NCBI GenBank assembly: GCA_002938115.1
Contig: PTKD01000074.1
Span: forward strand, 1-8,567
Direction of reading: 5' to 3'
DNA: 8,567 nt
Source of the DNA: Alphaproteobacteria bacterium MarineAlpha9_Bin7
GTDB taxonomy: Bacteria; Pseudomonadota; Alphaproteobacteria; UBA7887
A model generated the notes under the pieces. It was not told the origin of the DNA. It saw nothing but the letters and a program-made list of their open reading frames with translations, and ran no database searches. Below, piece by piece: positions 1 through 6,572 of the stretch. How positions within the stretch are numbered: the first letter of the stretch is position 1; each line of letters opens with the position of its first letter. Made by a program: the position numbers and the translations under genes.

Positions 1-1
1 G

Positions 2-127
2 AGAGGCCGCGACAGGTTGACATCCGTTTCATCATTTCCTCAAGTTATTCTGCCAGTAATACTTGGAATAGTGGATAATTGGAGCGTATCGGTTACATTT
101 GCAAGCTTAGGTGTGCTTCTTATATAG
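2..127 (+). CDS. 3' end of a membrane protein, possibly an MFS transporter (partial)
   Basis: An open frame enters from the left edge and runs 41 codons to a TAG at 125-127. Its C-terminal part is strongly hydrophobic: a segment reading VILPVILGIVDNW is followed by SVSVTFASLGVLLI, then the stop. A Gly-Asp/Asn-Trp turn between two hydrophobic helices at the very C-terminus resembles the last two helices of major-facilitator transporters. That family call is inference from pattern only. The other two + strand frames hit stops early. The gene lies 96 bases upstream of hspQ on the same strand, and no strong terminator is visible between them. It could be another multi-pass protein, or chance hydrophobic coding. 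Confidence 0.4.
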   Translation, partial: RGRDRLTSVSSFPQVILPVILGIVDNWSVSVTFASLGVLLI

Positions 128-223
128 AGTCGACCGAAGCAGGCAAAGGTTACTTTAGACATTGAAAACGAGACAATGGGGTGTGAAAGAGCTAAAAAAG
201 ACGCCCAGAAAGACTAGAAACTG

Positions 224-541
224 ATGAATTCCATAGAAGCTTGTTTTGGTGTCGGTGAAGTTGTTCGTCACAAATTATTCGACTATCGGGGCGTGGTGTT
301 TGATGTTGACGCCTGCTTCTCTGGCACAGAGGAGTGGTATAATCAGGTGGCAAAAAGCCAGCCACCAAAAGATAAACCTTGGTACCATTTGTTAGTCGAC
401 GGCGCATCTCATACCACTTATGTCGCTGAGCGCCACCTTGAGACGGATCCTAATTCCGGACCTGTCAATCACGCCCTAGTCGGAGCTATATTTAAGCGTT
501 TTGAGAATGGTTTCTATGTCCCGAAGATCGTGGCCAACTGA
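224..541 (+). CDS. hspQ: Heat shock protein HspQ (YccV family)
   Basis: This small cytosolic protein of 105 residues belongs to the HspQ/YccV family. In enterobacteria HspQ is a heat-inducible factor that binds hemimethylated DNA in vitro, affects DnaA stability, and enhances Lon-dependent proteolysis. The recognisable core is GVGEVVRHKLFDYRGVVFDV (residues 9-28), then SGTEEWY (33-39), QPPKDKPWYHLLVDG (46-60) and TYVAERHLE (65-73), in the family order and spacing. Length matches the family. The ATG at 224 lies just upstream of the conserved block. The bases before it (GAAAG around 209-213) give only a weak ribosome site. It is followed by a 116-base spacer before msbA, so it probably has its own transcript. 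No clear heat-shock promoter was found upstream. Identity is firm; its role here is inferred from relatives. Confidence 0.88.
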   Translation: MNSIEACFGVGEVVRHKLFDYRGVVFDVDACFSGTEEWYNQVAKSQPPKDKPWYHLLVDGASHTTYVAERHLETDPNSGPVNHALVGAIFKRFENGFYVPKIVAN

Positions 542-576
542 AACAGATGTGTCAGAAGCTTGTGTACTGTTTCTGA
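540..576 (+). other. Two mutually exclusive hairpins after hspQ
   Basis: GAAACAG (540-546), starting inside the hspQ stop codon, can pair with CTGTTTC (567-573). TCAGAA (552-557) can pair instead with TTCTGA (571-576), and the two right arms overlap. There is no following U-run, so neither is a classical terminator. They may be an mRNA 3'-end structure or chance. Confidence 0.3.
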
Positions 577-580
577 TACC

Positions 581-613
581 AAAGGTTTGCGGTGAGTTTT
601 GGTAAACTTTTTT
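581..613 (+). terminator. Weak candidate rho-independent terminator of hspQ
   Basis: AAAGGTTT (581-588) can pair with AAACTTTT (604-611) in an 8-bp stem with one G-U pair and a 15-base loop. A T-run occupies 608-613, part of it inside the stem. The stem has only one G-C pair, so it would be weak. It is placed correctly between hspQ and msbA. Confidence 0.25.
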
Positions 614-628
614 CTACCATCATATTTT
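599..628 (+). promoter_or_regulatory. Possible sigma-70-type promoter for the msbA operon
   Basis: TTGGTA (599-604) and TATTTT (623-628) are separated by 18 bases, and the second hexamer lies 29 bases before the msbA start. Each hexamer matches the housekeeping consensus at four of six positions. The site overlaps the candidate terminator. An operon promoter is expected in this spacer, but this particular pair is only a guess. Confidence 0.22.
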
Positions 629-657
629 AAGGCTAGATTAGTCGAGGCAGTAATATT

Positions 658-2535
658 TTGACAGTTGAGTCACCCGATTCCTCTGGCGTGAATGCATCCC
701 AAGATGGGTCGTCTGAGTACCTATCAACTGGTGCATTGGTGATGAGATTGGTACGTGGTTATTTACTCCCCTACCGCGTTATGTTGGGGGCGGCAATGTT
801 GTGCATGGTCGTGGCTGCCGCTTCGCAACCTCTGCTTGCTTGGTTGATGGAGCCGGTAGTTAGAGATGTATTCATGAACCATGATCAAACGATGCTGGTG
901 CTAGTCCCGCTTGCAATAATGTGCATCATGTTGATCGGCGGTGCTGCGAATTTTGGGCAGTCCGTGCTAATGAATTGGGTTGGGTTGCGTATCGTTTCTG
1001 ATCTTCAACAACGCGCGTTTTCCCATCTAATCAATCTTGATCTTGCTTTTTTTAGGCGTACTTCAACGGGTAAATTAATTGCCCATTTGACCAGCGACGC
1101 CTATCTGATTAGGCAGGCAACCTCAAGTACGTTGACTAGTTTGGTTAAGGATTTGCTTACGGTTACCTTCTTGGTCGCGCTCATGTTTTACGAAAATTGG
1201 CGACTAGCGTTGGTGGTTTTCTTCGTATTTCCCATGGCTGCTTGGCCGATTAGTAGTCTTGGCAAGCGAATGCGAAAAGTGGTTACCACTACCCAGGTAG
1301 AAATTGGGTCATTTACCACGTTACTGACCGAAACCTTTCAGGGCGTAAGGCATGTTAAGGCTTATGGGATGGAGAAGTACGAGAGCAAGCGCGCTGAGGC
1401 AATGATTGAGCGACTGTTTGCTTTGTACATGAGAGCTACTCGAACGCGGGCCATGACCACGCCAATGATGGAAGGACTTGGGGGGGTAGCTATTGGAGTA
1501 GTGATTTGGTACGGGGGTAGCCAAGTCATCGCTGGAGAGTCTGAGCCAGGCGCATTTTTTGCCTTGTTCACCGCTTTATTACTGGCCTACCGACCGATAA
1601 GAAGTATTGCCAACCTTAATACAGCTCTGCAGGAGGGTTTGGCCGCCGCTCAACGGGTTTTTACCGTCCTTGATCAAGAAACGGATATTGTAGAAAGAGA
1701 CGATGCTCGTAGTTTATCGATGAACGGTGGATGCATAAAATTTAATTCCGCCAAATTCAGTTACGTGAACGCAGTACCGGCTATTCGAGATGTCACCATT
1801 GAGGTGCCGGCTGGTCACACCGTAGCTCTGGTGGGGCCGTCAGGAGCTGGCAAGTCGACGTTACTTAATTTGATTCCGCGGTTTTATGATGTCGAATCAG
1901 GGAATGTTCAGGTGGACGGCCAAGACGTTCGTTCGCTGACTCTCCATTCCCTTCGTAAAGCTATTGCGCTAGTTAGTCAGGATATTGCTTTATTTGATGA
2001 CACCGTTCTAGCTAACATTGCGTATGGTCGGATGGAGGCTGATAAGGAAGCAATTGTGGCAGCAGCTAAATCAGCTGCCGCGCATGATTTTATCATGTCT
2101 TTGCCGGACGGCTACGATACATTAGTCGGCGAGCGTGGGGCAAAGTTATCTGGCGGCGAGTCTCAACGTATCGCAATTGCGCGCGCGTTACTTAAGAACG
2201 CTCCGATCCTGCTGTTAGATGAGGCAACGGCTGCTCTTGATGCCGAGTCTGAACGAGAAGTGCAAAATGCGCTGGCTACACTTAAACGCGGACGTACCAC
2301 TCTGGTAATAGCACACCGATTAGCCACAGTTCGCGATGCTGATTTTATTTATGTCCTTGATAAGGGGCGTGTGGTTGAACAGGGCTCGCACGATGAATTG
2401 TTGTCAAAGGAGGGGCTGTATAGCCGATTGTATTCGCTGCAATTTTTGGGCCGTACTGTATCCACAGATGTTGAAGAATCAGATGAAATTGATACGTCGA
2501 TTTCCTCGGCGCAAGTTTACAACCCTATTGCTTAA
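658..2535 (+). CDS. msbA: Lipid A export ABC transporter, permease and ATPase in one chain (MsbA)
   Basis: This 625-residue half-transporter of the MsbA family works as an inner-membrane homodimer that flips lipid A-core to the periplasmic face using ATP. Six hydrophobic segments lie near residues 42-62, 80-100, 160-178, 180-200, 272-290 and 298-315. The nucleotide-binding domain has an aromatic A-loop residue (Y369), Walker A GPSGAGKST (393-401), Q-loop Q441, signature LSGGESQ (497-503), Walker B ILLLD (517-521) with catalytic E522, and switch H553. All key residues are present. The TTG at 658 is chosen because it is the first start after an in-frame stop and has GAGG at 644-647. The first 28 residues are Ser/acid-rich and precede the conserved region, so the ATG at 742 is an alternative. 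The acidic C-terminal tail is also unconserved. Placement before waaA and lpxK supports lipid A as substrate over a generic exporter. Confidence 0.86.
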   Translation: MTVESPDSSGVNASQDGSSEYLSTGALVMRLVRGYLLPYRVMLGAAMLCMVVAAASQPLLAWLMEPVVRDVFMNHDQTMLVLVPLAIMCIMLIGGAANFGQSVLMNWVGLRIVSDLQQRAFSHLINLDLAFFRRTSTGKLIAHLTSDAYLIRQATSSTLTSLVKDLLTVTFLVALMFYENWRLALVVFFVFPMAAWPISSLGKRMRKVVTTTQVEIGSFTTLLTETFQGVRHVKAYGMEKYESKRAEAMIERLFALYMRATRTRAMTTPMMEGLGGVAIGVVIWYGGSQVIAGESEPGAFFALFTALLLAYRPIRSIANLNTALQEGLAAAQRVFTVLDQETDIVERDDARSLSMNGGCIKFNSAKFSYVNAVPAIRDVTIEVPAGHTVALVGPSGAGKSTLLNLIPRFYDVESGNVQVDGQDVRSLTLHSLRKAIALVSQDIALFDDTVLANIAYGRMEADKEAIVAAAKSAAAHDFIMSLPDGYDTLVGERGAKLSGGESQRIAIARALLKNAPILLLDEATAALDAESEREVQNALATLKRGRTTLVIAHRLATVRDADFIYVLDKGRVVEQGSHDELLSKEGLYSRLYSLQFLGRTVSTDVEESDEIDTSISSAQVYNPIA

Positions 2536-2583
2536 TTGGCTTTAGGTCGTGGGATTCCTTTTGTTAGAAATTTGAGTGGTCTG

Positions 2584-3849
2584 ATGCTGGGTCTCTATCG
2601 AGCAGCAACAATTGCAACGGGTCCTCTGGCAGGGATAATTCTACGTCGCAGGGCATCCCAAGGAAAGGAAGATTCTTCTCGACTGGGGGAGCGATTTGGT
2701 CGGCCATCGGCTTTGCGGCCTCCTGGCGCGCTGGTGTGGATACATGCGGCGAGTGTAGGAGAGTCTCTATCCGTCCTGCCTTTGGTAAATCGCATACTTG
2801 ATGCGCTTCCGAGGGGCAATGTGTTGTTAACAACCGGCACCTTAAGTTCTGCCCAGCTGTTACCGGGACGATTGCCAGAAAGGGCTTTTCATCAATTTGT
2901 GCCCATAGACCGGCCTGATGCTGTGCGCGGTTTCCTAGATTATTGGAAGCCCGATATAGCAATTTGGGTCGAATCTGAGTTGTGGCCAAACTTGCTGAGG
3001 GCTACCCAGCTCCGTCATGTACCCACCATATTGGTGCAGGGTCGTATGTCGGAAAGGTCCCACCGTTATTGGCGGTGGGCCCGCGGCCTAATTGCACCAC
3101 TCTTAAAAGATTTCAGCGAAATTTTGGTTCAAACTGAAGAGGATGCAATTCGCTTCAATGACCTCGGTGCGCTTGAGCCGACAGTCACTGGTACGCTTAA
3201 ATACGCTGCGCCGCCACTTACTGCGGTGGAAACAACATTGGAAGAAATGGAGGCGTTGCTCAGTCTTCGCACGCGGTGGCTCGCCGCCAGCATTCATCCT
3301 GGTGAATTCAAAGTGGTGTGTCAAACACACTTGGCGCTTCGGTCTCAATTCCCGGATTTACTCACTATTGTAGTGCCCCGTCATCCATCTAGTGCTTCAG
3401 AATTTGAGAGGGTCTCTATTGCAAGTGGCGTGAAGTGTGCTCGACGTAGTAGGGGTACTAAGCCTTCGTCGGAAACAGCTATTTATATAGCTGATACTAT
3501 GGGTGAGCTTGGTCTCTTTTACCGTGTATCACCCGTATCTCTCATTGGGGGAAGCTTCATCGATCGTGGTGGCCAGAATCCAATTGAAGCAATCCAGCTT
3601 GACTGTGCTGTACTTACTGGACCGTCTATGTTCAATTTTTCAGAAGTAATGGAGGACCTTGGGCAAGTTGGTGCGGCATGTCGTGTAGAGACGGCAGGCG
3701 AGCTATCAGAGGCGGTGTCTGGGCTACTTGCCGCACCGGAGCGTGCCGCGCACCTTTCCAAACAGCAAAAAAAAGTTATCGCGGCAAAAGCGGTAGTAAT
3801 TGATACAGTTTTTGAAACACTTGTTCATCACTTACCGACCGCGGGATAG
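2584..3849 (+). CDS. waaA: 3-deoxy-D-manno-octulosonic acid (Kdo) transferase WaaA/KdtA
   Basis: This membrane-associated glycosyltransferase (GT30) moves Kdo from CMP-Kdo to lipid IVA at the cytosolic face. Numbered from the ATG at 2584, it has 421 residues, the usual family length. An N-terminal hydrophobic segment (about 1-20) is followed by WIHAASVGE, whose Glu-60 is the expected catalytic base. Then come ESELWPN (130-136), VPRHP (264-268), DTMGELGLFY (304-313), GGSFIDRGGQNPIEA (322-336) and GPSMFNF (346-352), in family order. The frame stays open back to a TTG at 2536 that abuts the msbA stop (437 residues). I prefer 2584 because it is an ATG, has GAG at 2574-2576, and matches the family N-terminus. 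The number of Kdo residues it adds cannot be read from sequence. lpxK follows after 3 bases. Confidence 0.92.
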   Translation: MLGLYRAATIATGPLAGIILRRRASQGKEDSSRLGERFGRPSALRPPGALVWIHAASVGESLSVLPLVNRILDALPRGNVLLTTGTLSSAQLLPGRLPERAFHQFVPIDRPDAVRGFLDYWKPDIAIWVESELWPNLLRATQLRHVPTILVQGRMSERSHRYWRWARGLIAPLLKDFSEILVQTEEDAIRFNDLGALEPTVTGTLKYAAPPLTAVETTLEEMEALLSLRTRWLAASIHPGEFKVVCQTHLALRSQFPDLLTIVVPRHPSSASEFERVSIASGVKCARRSRGTKPSSETAIYIADTMGELGLFYRVSPVSLIGGSFIDRGGQNPIEAIQLDCAVLTGPSMFNFSEVMEDLGQVGAACRVETAGELSEAVSGLLAAPERAAHLSKQQKKVIAAKAVVIDTVFETLVHHLPTAG

Positions 3850-3852
3850 TGT

Positions 3853-4821
3853 ATGAAGGCGCCAAGCTTTTGGACAGAAGAAGGGATAACAGCGAGGTTA
3901 TTGAGCCCAGCTGGAGTGGTTTTCGGTGTGTTTGGGCGTTGGCGTTGGCGGCTTGCCAATCCAGTGAAGGCAGGCATCCCGGTAGTTTGTGTGGGAAATC
4001 TTGTGGCTGGTGGTGCAGGAAAGACACCCGTTGCTCTATCCTTTGCAACCCTTTTGCAGCAAAAGGGTTATGCAACGCATTTTTTATCAAGAGGATATGG
4101 CGGAACAATCCGAGGTCCACACCGGGTTGATAGCCGGTGCGATAGCCCAACTATGGTCGGAGACGAGGCTTTGTTGTTAGCTGCTGTTTCTCCCACGTGG
4201 ATTTCCATCGATCGTGTTGCAGGAGCGCGGGCGGCTGCTCACGCTGGCGCAGAAATTGTCGTAATGGATGACGGTTTTCAAAATCCATCACTCGAAAAGG
4301 ACTTGTCTGTCGTGGTGATAGACGGCAACTATGGTTTTGGGAATCACCAATTGATTCCGGCGGGTCCGCTACGTGAGCCGGTTGAGGATGGCTTGGCTCG
4401 CGCCGATACGGTGGCAATTTTGGGCGTGGATAATGCTGGCGTACGCAAACAAATTCCCAATCACGTGCCGGTAATAACGGGAAAACTTGTTGCAGGACCC
4501 GAAGGTTCGCTGCTTTCCGGTCGCCGGGTCCTTGCTTTTGCCGGCATTGGCCGACCGGAGAAGTTTTTTGGCATGCTGGAAGAGTTGGGATGCGACTTGG
4601 TGGGGAGTCACACGTTTTCTGACCATCATCATTATCGGAAGGAAGAACTGCTCGTACTTGCCGAGGAGGCACAAAACTTGGATGCGACCCTCATTACTAC
4701 GGCTAAGGATGCTGTTCGAGTCCCGGCAGCGGATAGAGGTATGATTGAGGTGCTTACTGTTACGGTCTCCTGGGATGATACTAGCGCAATCCATTCATTA
4801 CTTAGCGCCTTGGGTCGTTGA
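3853..4821 (+). CDS. lpxK: Tetraacyldisaccharide 4'-kinase LpxK
   Basis: LpxK phosphorylates the 4' position of the tetraacylated disaccharide precursor, forming lipid IVA at the inner membrane. The 322-residue protein has an N-terminal hydrophobic stretch (about 15-28) for membrane contact. Its P-loop is GNLVAGGAGKTP (48-59), followed by SRGYGG (79-84), VGDEALLL (102-109), DDGFQNPSLEKD (139-150), IPAGPLREP (168-176), FAGIGRPEKFF (229-239), FSDHHHY (255-261) and TTAKDAVR (282-289). All family landmarks are present. The DDGFQNPSL form, instead of the DDGLQH form of enterobacteria, points to an alphaproteobacterium. GGGA at 3843-3846 gives a ribosome site six bases before the ATG. It sits 3 bases after waaA and 3 bases before the acyltransferase gene, so it is clearly in the same operon. 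Confidence 0.95.
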   Translation: MKAPSFWTEEGITARLLSPAGVVFGVFGRWRWRLANPVKAGIPVVCVGNLVAGGAGKTPVALSFATLLQQKGYATHFLSRGYGGTIRGPHRVDSRCDSPTMVGDEALLLAAVSPTWISIDRVAGARAAAHAGAEIVVMDDGFQNPSLEKDLSVVVIDGNYGFGNHQLIPAGPLREPVEDGLARADTVAILGVDNAGVRKQIPNHVPVITGKLVAGPEGSLLSGRRVLAFAGIGRPEKFFGMLEELGCDLVGSHTFSDHHHYRKEELLVLAEEAQNLDATLITTAKDAVRVPAADRGMIEVLTVTVSWDDTSAIHSLLSALGR

Positions 4822-4824
4822 CCG

Positions 4825-5733
4825 GTGGTAGCGAGCGAACACTCGATACCTTTGCTTCAGAGGTTCCGTTATGTCGTAGAGTTCCTTGTTCTTTGGGCAT
4901 TGTTTTCATTGTTCGGTGTTCTCTCACTTGATAAGGCGTCTGCATTGGGAGGTTTTCTCGGAGCCAAGATTGGCCCGCACCTTTCTATAACGCGTCGAGC
5001 CCTTATCAATCTCAGAATAGCTTTCCCAGATTGGTCGGACTCTGAGGTTATGGCGATCGTGCGAGGAATGTGGGATCACCTTGGAAGGGTGGTTGCAGAA
5101 TACCCCCATCTTGGGGAGTTCGACTTTTATAGCGGTGATGGACGTATGCAGCTAATTGGAGCTGAATACCTGGATGAATTACGTGATGATCAAATTGCAG
5201 GGATATTTATTGCTGGGCATATCGGGAATTGGGAGTTGGGTTCTCTTGCTGCAACACAGCGTGACCTGCCGTTAGTCAATATCTATCGTGCTGCTAACAA
5301 CCCGTACGTTGAGAAATTGATTCAGCGTGCTCGTGATCCAATTGGCGTTCGCTATCATCCAAAAAGTTTGCGCGGGGCAAGAGCACTTTTGAAAGCGGTG
5401 AATCGGGGTGATCACGTGGGGATAATGGTGGATCAAAAATATAATGAGGGTATCTCTGTCCCCTTTTTTGGCACAAATGCTATGACCACCACCGCGCCTG
5501 CTGATATTGCGATCCGATACAAGATACCATTGGTACCGGTACGTGTGGAGCGTCTAAGTGGGGCGAATTTTCGTATGACGGTATTTCCACCACTTGATAT
5601 TCCGGATACCGGTAACTTTGCAGTGGATACACGTGCCATTATGACGGAAGTCAATTCTTTGCTGGAGAGCTGGATTCGCGAGAAACCTGAACAGTGGTTA
5701 TGGTTGCACCGACGTTGGCCAGACAAAACATGA
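4825..5733 (+). CDS. lpxL: Lipid A secondary acyltransferase, LpxL/HtrB family
   Basis: This 302-residue inner-membrane acyltransferase belongs to the LpxL/LpxM (HtrB) family, which adds a secondary fatty acid to Kdo-lipid A from acyl-ACP. One N-terminal membrane helix spans about 17-33. The catalytic HX4E motif is HIGNWE (H132, E137). Further landmarks are NIYRAANNPYVEKLI (152-166), MVDQKYNEGISVPFFG (201-216) and the C-terminal block EKPEQWLWLHRRW (286-298). Length fits E. coli LpxL. The GTG at 4825 is the start immediately after the lpxK stop, with a 3-base gap and only a weak GGGT upstream, which suggests translational coupling. Acyl chain length and acylated position cannot be told from sequence, so the symbol is a family-level call; it could be the only such enzyme in the genome. 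Confidence 0.88.
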   Translation: MVASEHSIPLLQRFRYVVEFLVLWALFSLFGVLSLDKASALGGFLGAKIGPHLSITRRALINLRIAFPDWSDSEVMAIVRGMWDHLGRVVAEYPHLGEFDFYSGDGRMQLIGAEYLDELRDDQIAGIFIAGHIGNWELGSLAATQRDLPLVNIYRAANNPYVEKLIQRARDPIGVRYHPKSLRGARALLKAVNRGDHVGIMVDQKYNEGISVPFFGTNAMTTTAPADIAIRYKIPLVPVRVERLSGANFRMTVFPPLDIPDTGNFAVDTRAIMTEVNSLLESWIREKPEQWLWLHRRWPDKT

Positions 5734-5741
5734 AGGGCCGT

Positions 5742-6572
5742 CTAATTTGTTGAGGTGCCTGTCTCGGATCGCGGTCCGGCCACGAGTTCAGGGTCGAGGC
5801 GAACCTCAAACCAATTGATACGCCAGTCTAAATGTGGCCCTGTGGCCCTACCGGTCGCGCCGACATGACCTATCACGTCCCCTTGGCTTATCATCTCGTT
5901 TTCTTTTACGGAAATATCTTGCATATGGAGGTAGCTCGAAGTAACGCCGTTGCCGTGGTCAACGACAACTGTATTACCGGACAAATAAAGTTCAGAGGCT
6001 AGTCGTACTATCCCCGTCGCCATCGTTTGTACGGGCGCACCCAGTGGTGCAGCGATATCAATCCCGTAGTGCGGTGCGCGTGGCTCACCGTTGAGGACGC
6101 GTCGGCTCCCGTAGATGCCGGTTATAGCCCCTGAAACCGGCCAAATTAGGATACCTCGGACGTGGTTTGCATTACTGCTATGACTTCGTGCGGCTCGCAC
6201 GTTCTTTGCCTCACGAATGATTCGTTCACGAACTTCTGCTGGAGGTGTCACCATTCTGCTTGGCAAATTATCAATATGTTGCTCCGGGTAGTGGCGCTGA
6301 CGAACCATCAATGTTCGTTGTGCCGATGTGCCATCATTGAACTGCGCCTCGACAACTAAATTGGGAGAGTGATCGCGTCCCAAACCGAATACAAAACCGC
6401 CCGTATCGTCCACCTGGACTGTTCTTCCGTCAACCAGCACAACTGCTCCCGGCGCGGCGGTGGCAAGAATGAGAGCACCTTGCACTATCTCACTCTGAAA
6501 AACGAGTTCGCCCCCATATGCATCTGGGCAGCAAAATGCCACGCAGATGGCCAATGCGGTTGATGGCTTCAC
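5742..6572 (-). CDS. Secreted M23 (LytM-type) peptidase-like protein with HxD third-ligand variant
   Basis: The 276-residue protein has a short hydrophobic N-terminus (about 5-15) that could be a signal peptide with cleavage near AYG-GE (20-21). A beta-rich N-terminal region (about 22-92) contains QGALILATAAPGA and GFVFGLGRD. The LytM/M23 domain spans about 143-262. It shows HYGID (H168, D172), YLHM (H216) and GPHLDW (H247, D249). M23 enzymes cut peptidoglycan cross-bridges and normally end in HxH; here the last His is Asp. I recall this HLDW form in many proteobacterial homologues, so it is probably a family trait and not decay. Activity, or a role as an amidase activator, is unresolved. The GTG start at 6572 overlaps the xseA stop by 4 bases, and AGGG lies 9 bases before it. 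Confidence 0.87.
   Translation of the reverse strand: MKPSTALAICVAFCCPDAYGGELVFQSEIVQGALILATAAPGAVVLVDGRTVQVDDTGGFVFGLGRDHSPNLVVEAQFNDGTSAQRTLMVRQRHYPEQHIDNLPSRMVTPPAEVRERIIREAKNVRAARSHSSNANHVRGILIWPVSGAITGIYGSRRVLNGEPRAPHYGIDIAAPLGAPVQTMATGIVRLASELYLSGNTVVVDHGNGVTSSYLHMQDISVKENEMISQGDVIGHVGATGRATGPHLDWRINWFEVRLDPELVAGPRSETGTSTN

Noticed and set aside
160..190. Heat-shock sigma factor promoter before hspQ
   Set aside because: ATTGAAA at 161-167 resembles the -35 element, but no CCCCAT-like -10 lies at the proper distance.
2564..2989. 141-codon open frame on the - strand inside waaA
   Set aside because: It is antisense to a conserved glycosyltransferase with no ribosome site or motif, so it is a shadow.
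4151..4672. 173-codon open frame on the - strand inside lpxK
   Set aside because: It lies wholly opposite a well-conserved kinase gene, is rich in Pro, Arg and Gln as expected for antisense translation, and shows no recognisable motif.
5763..5778. CGGATC/GGTCCG inverted repeat near the convergent junction as a terminator
   Set aside because: It lies inside the M23 coding region, the loop would be only two bases, and no T-run follows.
6525..6572. Lipoprotein signal in the M23 protein (cysteines at residues 10, 14 and 15)
   Set aside because: The residue before Cys-14 is Phe and before Cys-15 is Cys, not the small Gly/Ala/Ser of a lipobox, so a simple signal peptide is more likely.
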